Positions 1 to 12,000 of a DNA stretch of 27,110 nucleotides are shown one piece after another. This DNA comes from a virus. The stretch's first letter is position 1, and every line of letters starts with the position of its first letter. The stretch covers positions 1 through 27,110 of IMG/VR virus record IMGVR_UViG_3300020450_000079; one strand, written 5' to 3'. The notes beneath the pieces were generated by a model. That model saw only the letters and a list, made by a program, of their open reading frames with translations. It ran no database searches and was not told the DNA's origin. Position numbers and translations under genes: made by a program.

Positions 1-3000
1 ACCAACTCTAACAGTAACTTTGGTAATACATCATTACATGCTATTGGTCATAAAGGATTTGCATTCAACCAAGATAAGGGTGGATATATTGATGCTATCA
101 TTCCACCAAAGAAAGTTCTAGAAGTAGGAAATACCAAGAGACAATCTTACTATACTATTGACATTCAGGCATCTAATGATCAAGCAAACCATACCAAAAT
201 ATATCTTGGTGATGATAATGCCTATGTTCCAACTGAGAGACCTGCTGCTACTATAGGTGGTTATCGTATTGGTGCAAAATCTGATGAAAAACTTTATGTA
301 AAATTAGCACCAAGAACTACAGGTGGTAATAGTGAATTTAATGCAACACTTTCACCCAATGGATTCAAGAGGTTTGTTGCTGCTCCAGATATTTTAAATC
401 CTTCCTCTGCTCAAGTTAATAACAAAGCACAAGATGCTGCTAATTTAATTGAGGCAAACAAAGAATTTATTGCATTTGAAGCATATGGATTTATTACAGC
501 AAAGTATCCAGCATTGCTTGTCAAACAGAGCATTGAAATTGTTAAGTGTCGCCGTGATATTGGTTACTTACTTGATGCTACTATTCAAGACTTACGACTT
601 GGTGGAAATATTAATACTATTCAGGCAGCTGAATCCTATTATGTAAAATCTGGTGGTGTAGATAATCTAACTTACATCAACAATGAACTTAATGAAACAT
701 TAGAAGGTTACTTCTATGCAAGAGATTTAGCAATTGCTGCATTACGTAACTACACATATAAACGTATTGGTGTAGAAACAACTGCTGGAAATTCTATTAT
801 TAAGGTTGGTGATAGCAGTGGTATTGCACCAGGTATGACTGTTGCTGATTATGCTCCTAGTGAGTTTGAAAATGCACAAGGTGTTCAAACAAATGATCTA
901 AAGAATGGTGCAACAAGACCAGCACAACCTGTTATTCCTGACAATACATTTGTTAAACGTATTGTTGATGCAACGACAGTTGAATTAGGTCAAAGAGCAA
1001 CAACAAGTGTTAAGCAAGTTGTTGCAGATCGTAATGGAGATGCTCGCAATTTAATTCTTGCTAACAAAACATTTATTGCAACTGAAGCATATGAAAGAAT
1101 GCTTCTTGATTATCCTAACTATACACCCTCTACTGGATATAATGCAACTACAGGTAGGGCAAAATGTATAGATGACATAGAAAAAGCAATTGAAGCTGTT
1201 TCAGAGAATACTGCTTACGGTGGTAATGCTGATACATGGGATGCAGCATACTATTATGATAGTGGTGCTGTGCAAGATTTAGCAGCAAAGAAAGATGAAA
1301 CTATAACTGCATTTAATTACGCAAAAGACATGTCTATTCAAGTCATGCGTAAAGAAAATGTATTTATTTTTGGCACACATGGATTAACACAATCATATAC
1401 TACTGCTAATGATCCTGTTACCTATGAAGAACCAGAACTAGTCAATGATAGAAATGGTGACGCACGTAATTTAATTCTTGCAAACAAACAGTTGATTGCA
1501 AAGGAAGCTGTTGAAAGAATGATTCTAGAATCATCTACCCAACAGTTTACACCATCAGGTGCTGTATATAATCCTGTAAGTGGTGATTTAACTCTTACTA
1601 TTTCTCAGCATGGACTAACAGGTGCAGATTCTTATACAGTATCTGATGCATCATATGAACCTGTAAGTGGTAAGTTAACAATCACTATTGCCAATCATGG
1701 TTTTGGTAATGGAGAGAGAGTTAAGTTTGATGATAATTCTTTAACCTTTACATGCTCACAAGATAGCAATGCAACACAACATACATATCCAAGAGCAAGT
1801 GATCCTGTAAGTAATAAGTGGTTAAAAATATCTCATGTAACTGCAAATACTTTTGAAGTTAATGTGGGAGATACACTTGATGGAAACTATACCCATACAT
1901 TTGTATCTGCTGTTGCTAATGGACTTAAAAGAGCAGCAGATAGCGTAAGATTTGATTACAATTCATTCATATTTACATGTGATATGGATGCCTCTGAGCA
2001 GAAAAAATATCCTCGTATTGGAGACCCTGCTGGTGGTAAAGTGTTGCCTATTGGTGCAACAACTGCTGACACTATTACACTCGCTATTGGTAAATCTTTA
2101 AACATCAACCATGATGTTACGACTGCTGATTATGATCCTAACACAGGTGATCTTACATTAGACATTGGATCACACAATTTGAGTGTAGGAACAAGTATCA
2201 AGATTCCTAACAATTCGTTGTCATTCAAGTGTGCTCTAGATAATTTCCAAGCGACTAAAACATATCCTCGTGCTGGTGTTGATCCTTATGCTGATAAAGC
2301 AATCAAGATTACAAAAGTTGGATCCTCATTCCATACAGCAACCGATGCAACGTATGATCCAACATCGGGTAACCTTGATATAACAATTCCTAATCATGGA
2401 TTTGTTGCTGGTAATAGAATTAGAATTTCAGATGATGCACTAACATTTACTTGTGCAATGGATAATTATGCTACGGAGCATTCATATCCAAGATCGGGTG
2501 ACCCTGCAAGCGGTGAATTCTTAGACATCTCCAACGTAACTACAAACACATTTAGAGTCAATGTAGGACCTGCTGGTGCTGCACAGGAGTTTACACCAAC
2601 CGATGCTACTTATGATGCTGCTAGTGGTGAGTTAACTCTTACTATTGCTGGTCATGGTTTGAGTGTTGGTAAGGGTATTGTTATTGATGATAATGCATTA
2701 TCATTTACATGCACAATGGATGGCAATGATAGTCCAAAGACATATCCTCGTGCAAATAAAGATAACGCATCTTCACGATCACTTCCTATCATTAGTAAAA
2801 CAACTGACACTATTACAATTAATGTTGGTAATGCTGGTGATAACAAATTCTTTACACCTAGTGATGGTACATATAATGCAGCAACAGGTGCATTGACTTT
2901 AAACATAGGTCAGCATGGTCTCGCTGTTGGTTCTAGTATTACGTTAAAAGATAATTCTATCAGATTTACATGTGATAAGGATGGTAATACTAATGTAGAG

Positions 3001-6000
3001 AGTTATCCACGTCCACAGGTTGATCCTTTTGCTGGCAAGTCTATTGAAATTACTGATGTAGCATATTCAGAACAAACTGCTACAGATGCAACATATAATC
3101 CTCACTCTGGTGATTTAGAGATTACTGTTGCGAGTCATGGATTTACAGGACCACAAGAATTTACACCTTTAGTCTCAGCATTAACTACATATGACCCTGC
3201 AACTGGCATATTAACACTTAATATTCCTAACCACGGTTTGCAGAATGGCGAGTATGTTAGAATCGCTGATGGTGCAATATCATTTACATGTACTAAGGAT
3301 AATGACACTCAAGCATATGCATACCCAAGAGCAACTGACCCTGCAAGTGGTAAGAACCTAGTCGTTAGTAACGCACAGCAAAGTACATTTGATGTTAATG
3401 TTGGTGTTGCTACTGGTCTTGGACAATATGTACATACAGTCACAAGTGTTGTAACTGGTGGTGTAACTTCTGGTGGAGATTACATTCAAATTGCAGACAA
3501 TTCACTAAGTTTCACATGTGATTTAGATGCGAACGCTGGTGCAAAACCATATCCTCGTACTGGATTTGATTTACCAAGTGGAAGATGGTTACAAATCAGA
3601 GCTGTAACTGCAAACACTTTTGTTGTTAATGTAGGTAAATCATCTAACCTATCTACACATACATTTGATAGTGCTGTTGCTAATGGTATTAGAAAGCAAA
3701 CTGGTAATATCACAATCAACGTTGGATTTGATAGTAATACTAACAATCAATATACCCACACATGGGATAGTGCTTTGACAAATGCTGTTGAGTTCTTACC
3801 ACAGTCTGCACATACATTTGTATCTGCTGTTGCTAACTCTATCAAGTATACACCTAATGCTGCTCACACATTTAAGAGAGGAGCAACAGGTGGAATAGCA
3901 AGACAAAATGGAACTATCACTGTTAATGTTGGTCCTTCTGCACCTGCTGATCGTTATGCTCATATATGGGCAGGTGGAACTGCAACTGGTGCTGTAGTAA
4001 GTGGTGGTAATTATACACATGCATGGGTAAGTTCTGTAGCAAACTCAGTTCATAAAGTATTCTCTATTGCTGGTAATAGAAACTATCACGATCAAGATTG
4101 TGTTGATGATACAGTAGATGTATTGGAAGCAATCGCAGATAACGTAGCATACGGTGGTAACGATAAGACATGGGATGCTGCATATTCATACAAGACTGGT
4201 GCTCACGTTGCTGGTGAAGAAATTGAAACTAATGAGGTCTTCCGTCACGCTAAAGAGATGGCAGGTCAAGTTATTAAGAACCAAAAGATTTTACAAGTTG
4301 GTGGATCTGGTATTAGTCAGGTATTTGATACCACTATTACAGAAGACACTCCAACTGCTGTTGATAACAAGAGTGGAGATGCATACAATCTATTAATTGC
4401 AAACGCTGCATTCATTGCTAGTGAAGCATATGATAGAATGATCTTTGAGTTTCCAGACTTCACACCCCCAACTGGTAACCCACAAGATTGTAAGGATGAC
4501 ATCAAAGACTTTGTTGTTGAGATAGCACATAACGTAGGATTTGGTGGAAATGATAGAGTCCTTGACATGGCAAACCTATATGTATTAGGTGCTTATGTTG
4601 TTGGTGAAGAAGCACAAACATTGAAGGCATTTGAGGATGCTAAAGAATTGATGCTTCAGGTAGCAAGAAACGAAAAAGTTCTTGTAAGTGGATCACATGG
4701 AAAGACTCAAACATTTGATAATACTATTACAACTGATCCTTCAATACCATCTACAGTAGAATCTGGTAATGCAAAAAATCTAATTCTTGATAACAAAAAC
4801 TTTATTGCTGAGATTGCATTAGGTAGAATGCTTGCACAGTATTCTAACTATGTTTCACCACAAGGTTATACTACTAACGACTGTCTTGATGATCTTAAAG
4901 ATGTTGTTGAAGTTGTTGCACACAACGTAGCATTTGGTGGTAATGATCGTACATGGGATGCTGCACTATTGTATAACGCTGGTGCTCATGCTGCTGGAAC
5001 TGAAAATGAAACAATCTATGCGTTTAATCAAGTTCGTGATATTATTAGACAAGTAATTGTAAATGAAACAGTTACTGTTGGTGGACACACAGCACTTAAT
5101 CAAGCAACAAATGCAAGTATTGCTGCTGGTATTGCCAATGGCGATTATGATTCTGCTAAAGATACAGCTACTACACTTGTTGGCATCTTAACTAATGCTA
5201 TCAACACACCATCATCATTGTATCAGATTACTCGTACTGAGTCTACATCTAAATGCACTGGTGTTGTATCTACAATCACAACATTATACACAATCATTAA
5301 AGATGCTATTACAACTCCAGAAAGTCTCCTGTCTATAACAAGAACAGTTTCAGGTGGTAAGTGTGATAACATCAAGTCTACTATAGACACATTATTTGGT
5401 ATCATAACCAGCACTGTATCAAATGGTTCTGCTCTTGATTCAGTATCAAGAAATATTTCTAATGGTTCTTGTCAAGAAGTTGCTTCAACAATTACAACAT
5501 TGTTTAGCATCTTAACAAATACAATATCTACCACTGGTTACTTAGATACTATTGATAAGGTAGAGATTCCTTTGGGATTATCATTAGGTCAATCTGTAAA
5601 TGCAAACTCTACAACTACAGACACATATCTATGGATTACTTGGCCATCATCGGGTGGTGTTCCTGACACAGGTATCTACACAGATAAGAAACCAGTTATT
5701 GATGCGTTCTTCAATAATGACCCTGCTAATGCTGCTAATCAAGATACAAATTATCCTGAATGTGCTAATGAAGCAACAGCTGTACGCCAATACTTTACCA
5801 ATATTGCTACAATCATACAGTCTGGTTTAGGAACTGTTACTAGAAATGAACCAGTATCATCTTCTGCATTGTCAAGAAGAGCAACTATCTTTACACTTAC
5901 AGATCCATCCAAAGCACCAGCAAATCAATCTGATCCACATAAGTTAGAGACAGGAACACCAGTAAGACTTGTTCCCCGTCCTAAATCAGGTGCGACAGTT

Positions 6001-9000
6001 GACAAGAGAAATGTTAGACTTCCAAATGGATTTGATACTAACGAAGAATACTATGTAATTGCACCAGGTAGAGAAACAAATCCACAAGATTTTGCTGCTA
6101 CAACAGCATTCAATGGATTGCAACAAGATGTATTGATGCTTGCAAGCAGTAAAGAAAATGCTGCTGCTGGTATTTACTTACATTCTCAAGAAGTTGGTGG
6201 CATTCATCCAGATATAGAAATTGATTTGTATCAGTTTACTATTGATGATAGTTATGACTTACATCAATATGCTTGTACATTGGTAAACAATGGTATTCAA
6301 ACTGATGTATCTCACATCTTTGATTTACCAAAACCAAATGTACCTGAAGGACATCCAGTATTCTTCAGAGCAGAAATTGGTAAAGATATGCCTACCGTTG
6401 GTGGCACTGATGCTAATGACCCTGCTGTTACAGTACAAAGTGGTGTTGACATTGGTAAACTAAGAGGAGATAAAGAATTCTTTGCGAGATATATTACACC
6501 TAAAGTATTCAAGATTTATAGAACACACGCTGATGCTATCAACGATGTAAACGCTATTGATCTTACTACCTCTGCTAATATTGGTTTCAATGTATTTGCT
6601 AACAAGCGTACATCACCAATGCGTTTTGATCCTAGTTTTGTTAATCCACAGGTATCAGACAAAGGTAAGTGGTACTTACAAGTTGAACCAAATTCTTCTG
6701 GAGCACCTGCAACATCACAAGAGATTCTTGCAAGACTTCATGACACAGAATATAACGATGCATCTGGTAATACTAAGTCTAATGACACATGGTATATTCG
6801 TCTAAAAGATGATAGAACTCCAAATGATCGTATCTATCGTTTCCGTTATGTAATTCCTAGCTACCTCAAATCAGTTCGTGATCCTCTAAATGGATTTACG
6901 CTCAAGATGAGGAAGGATGAAACAAGAAAACTTCTTCCACAGAAAATTGTTCTTAAACCTGCTTCAGGCAATGCAGTAACCAAAGCAATCTTCAATAATA
7001 CTACTGATAGTGGTCAGGCAAATGAAATAATTGGTATGACTGCTGCACAGTTTGCAAATCCTGGCAACAATCAACCTGCATTGGATACAAGTAAGAGATA
7101 TGATCCATTTAGAAAAGATCTAACAGGTGCTGGTAAAGAATTCCAAGCATATATCAGAACTGACTCTAAGATTCAAGCAACTATTCAATCTGGTAGATAT
7201 TTTGTTGATGCTACAAGTGGAGATGAATTACTTGAATTAACAGTATTTGATCCTGAAATTGATTCTCAAGTACCTGCATTAAAGAATGAAACATTAACCA
7301 CAGTTAAGATAACTGCACCTCAAGGTGGCACATTTATTTCTAATACTGCTAACCCTGCAACAGGTTATTTCCAAGATACGAAAGTAGAGTGGGATGGTAA
7401 TGATAAGGGAACTGGTTACATTCATGCTGCTCTTAATGTTCCTGGCACTTCAGAATGGCATTTGATTTTAAAAGGTATCTCAGGAACATTAGATTATAGT
7501 TCTACTGAAGATACTAGATTTACACAGGTACAAACTAATACAGTTGTATTTGCAGATCAACTTGCTGATCCTGATGATGGTAAATCATTAGCACTTAAAG
7601 AACTTATTCGTAAGGGTTACCCTGAGTTCTATTATAAGGAAAAGTCATCTAATGTATACACACTTACTGCTGGTGATAGTATTACAGACCAAGCAGGTAA
7701 TCAATACTACATCGCATCCGTAAATGATATTGGTGAAATTGATGACACATTCTACATCTTTGATGTGGAAGAAATACAGAGACGTATTTTTGAACAGCAA
7801 GATGGTATTTTCTATCTAACTGCTGTTCGTGGTAATATCTCACCATTCCCAACTGGTGCTGGTAACCTTGGTAACTTTAGAAACTTTAAGTTCTCTCAAC
7901 CAATCAGTAAACTATTCCCATTAAATTATAAGAACGATCCAGTATGGTTCAAACAGTTAGATCCTAACCTTGTTGATCCACCAGCAACATTCTCTGCTGC
8001 TGATAACTATGTTCATGGTTTAGTTACTGTTAATGACTTCAAAAATTCAATTACTAAAGAAGCAGTTATTGATTTCTTACAGACACCATCACTTAATCTA
8101 AACACTTACACTGGTGACAACGCAATTCAGGCACAAGATGGTAACGCTGCATCAGGATCTGAAGATCGTCAGATTCCTATCGCTGGTGACAACACAGTTG
8201 TTGTTGATCAGAGATTGTATGTTGAACTTAGACGACCATCAATAGCACGTGCTGGTAACCATACGTTTGAATATCTTGGTTTTGGACCAGGTAACTACTC
8301 AACTGGTTTACCTGCAAGACAAGAAGTTATACTGACTGTAGAGCAAGATTTCTTTGCACAGTCTAAGAAACAAGACGGTGGATTAGTATTCTATACTGGT
8401 CTTAACTCAAATGGTGACCTATACATTGGTAACCGTAAGATTGATGCTATCACTGGTGAGGAAGTATTCTTAGAGTCTGCATCGCTGCAAGATTCTGAGG
8501 ATCCAGACGATATCATTGATAGTCTTGTTACTACATTTGATACTCCTGTAACATTCAACCAAAACATTACAGTTAATGGTGGTGATGAAGGTAAGTTAGT
8601 CAATACATTCAACTCACCAGTAACTGTTAATGTTGCTAGTGGTTTAGGATTAACATCATTTAGAGTTCTCTCTACTGTAAATCCAAATGCCACACCTGTG
8701 GGTGATGATGAGACACTTGATAGATCATCACAACAGGGTAATACTTTAACCAATGGTGACATTGTTCTTAATAAGAACATGATTGCTGCTTCTGTATTCC
8801 AGTTCAACCCACGTGGTTCTAATGGATTTGCACAAGGTTATAAGATTCAAAACCATGTTGTAGGAACCGAAGGTTCAAATGCAACTCCTTCACAGAGTGC
8901 AACTGGTAAAGATTACTTTGATTCAACACAGGTGGTACGTTATGGTACTAATGGTGCTCTACCTGTACCTGGCGACATTCTTCTCAAGGGTGATAGCGTT

Positions 9001-12000
9001 GGTGCATCTGGTTCTATTGGTTGGATTTATGCTAACTCTTACTACACATTAGGAGATCAAACTGCATCCAATCCAGACCAAGTATTCAATGTAGAATTTG
9101 ACGGTAGTAGTCTAGTTAAGATTAATTGGAAGAATTCTAAACAGAATGGTAGTTTTGCACCTAAGATTACACCTGCAACTAAGATTAGAATCAAGAATTG
9201 CAGTGAACCAGCATTGAATGGTGTACACAGCATTGATCCTAACACATATAATGAAACCAATTCTTATGTGAAAATTATTATTGGTGCAAGCATTGTCTCA
9301 AGTCCAATTGTTTGGAACTCTGAGGTTAATGCTTCTATGGAATATAGTGACACTGCATGGAAAGAATGGGGTGTACTTGGTGGTGAAGCAATTAGAACAG
9401 AAACTTCAGAACTAACAAATTATAAGGTTGGTATTAATACAGTTGCAAGAACTGGTGGAGTTGGTAGTACAGCATGGAAGACATCATTCGTTAATGATGC
9501 ATCCACACCAAAAGCAAACTTAGATGTTGATGGTAATGGTATTATAACTGGTTATAATATTGTATATTCAACTGGAACATTTGTTGGTTTAGAGAATGCA
9601 TTCTTGGTAGGTACAATGACACCTGGCTTGCCAAATTCTTCTGCTATCTTCCGTGTAAATGCTCAAACTAATCGTGTTGGTATTAATGTTTCTGATGATC
9701 AGACAGCAGCAACACAACTAGACAGAACACTCACTGTAAATGGTACTGGTAGATTCTCAGGTGATGTTAAGTTTGAACAGGATATTGATGTAAATGGTGG
9801 TGGTGCTGGAGTTAACAACACTGCTGAAATTAGAACATCAATTACTGATGGAACATTTGAGTTCTTGATGAACAATGGATTTGAAGGTCAGCATGATGCT
9901 TACCAAACATCTGTTGGTGGTAGCAATGGATTCAAGATGGCTGGTTACGCCAAGAATATTGAATTTGGTAATGAGCAAACACTCATTCAAGAATTTGAAA
10001 TTGGCAACAAGGCAGCTAAGAGTTTTGTTGACTTAGGTGCTACTTCTGATGGAGACGGTACAAATGCACATATTTCTAGAGTTTCTATTGGTGGTGCATT
10101 TGATAGTACAGAGACAGATTCTTACGCACAAATTAATAACAAAGAATTAAAAATTGCTGGTGATATTTTACTTGGTCAGGTCAAAGACAAGACTAATGGA
10201 TCTAACATCACTAGACGAGGTGCTGGAGATACTGCATTCTTTAGATCTACTGCTGAGACTGTTTCTTTCTTAGGTGATAACAGTTTAACAACCATAGTTG
10301 ATTTTGCTACTAATGCATCACAGTTAACAATTGCTGGTCAGGGTGGTACTACCAAGATCAGAAACAATACTGTTATTGATTCTACATTGAGAGTCAATAG
10401 TGATATTATTTTATGTGGTGGATTAAATAACTTCTCATTCACTGCTGATAGAAAACAAGCAGGTTCTGCTTCTATCATAGCACATACGAATGGAATCATA
10501 GGCAATAATATTTACAATAAAAACGTAGATATTATTGATGTTTTAAGAATCGCTGCAACAGTACCATCTGGAAACAAATCTGATTATAACAGAATTGATA
10601 CTGGTGGTAGTGGTGCATGGGGTGATTCAACATGGAGTCAAGCAATTCCACAAGCAAATCTACCTGCTCTACCTACAGGACAATATTACTTACCACTTAA
10701 GTACAGTCCATACAACAATATCAATGTTGCTAATCCTGATGGTGATCAATATTTCAATGAGAATGATATTCTCTTAATTGACAGTGCTGAAACTGCTACA
10801 GGTCATGCAGAATTTGTTAAAATTGTTTCTCTCCCAAGAATCGTTGCATCTAACAGTCCATATTATATTGTTGTAAGTAGACAACCATTTGGTACGTTTA
10901 CAAATGTATCTTCAACACACGCAGATACAACTGATATATTCAAGTGTACTGTACAATTAGATTCTACATGGATTACATCTGACATAGATCAAAGTGCAGG
11001 TAATAAAACAATTAATTTATCACAATTTGGTGGTAATATTGATGTTGGTGATTATGTAATCATATCACGTGCAGATGGTACACCTGCTAATGATGGTGTT
11101 GATGATGAGGGTGAGATTTTCAAATTAACAACTGTAATTAACGCAGTTGCGAAAAAATTATCCGTCAAAAAAGGATGTGATACTGCCAATGAAACAACAG
11201 TATTTGAAGTTGATTCTATAACTGGTAGTGTTACCATTGGTGATGGAAGCGAGGATACAAATACCATTATCAATGGTTCATTAAGTCTCAAAGGTTTATG
11301 TGGTAGTCCTCTTGAAATATATCCACCTGCTGATCCTTCACTGAATGATAAGTTTACTCTTAGCAATTCAGAGACCAGTGTATTCTCTGTTGACATGTGT
11401 AATGGAGATACAATCATTGGTCACACAGTTGGTACTGTATTTGCTATTGGACAATACTATGGATCCACTGCTATTGCTCATGATAGCACCACAGTGGTAA
11501 CATCATACATGCATGATCCTGTAAGTATTCAGTCAAATGGTCCTATTACATCACTAGCAAATGCTGTTACTACATCAACATTTGATATTCCTATTGCTTC
11601 AAATGCAGATGCATTTGAGAAAGGAGACTTAGTTGCTATCATTGACGGTACTAGTAATATTGAGATTATTCTCATTACTGATGATCCAACAACTGATGCA
11701 CAGGGTAATGCAATATTACCTACAATTTATAATGCTGCTTACCCTGCTGGACAATACCCCAATGGTGGTAGAGGACAGGAAGATACATCAGTTGGTGGAT
11801 ACAATGGTCAAACATGGAATGCTGGAGCAACCGTTGTTAAACTTAAGAAGTTTACTGAAACAACATCATTAATTGATCCTATTGCTGCAACTGGTAGAAC
11901 TGCTGTTGAGTCACCTAATCAAGATGCGAACAAAATTAGAGTAAGAATTAAAAATTCTAATCTTATTTCTGATAAGTTAGATTATATACAATTCCTCAAG

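Noticed and set aside
514-516. Start of the giant protein at a TTG
   Set aside because: The same frame is open without a stop from base 1 and already encodes recognisable cyanophage virion sequence, so this is an internal codon.
8391-8807. 138-residue frame on the minus strand
   Set aside because: It lies inside the giant virion gene with no ribosome binding site or recognisable product; it is a shadow of the + strand codon pattern.
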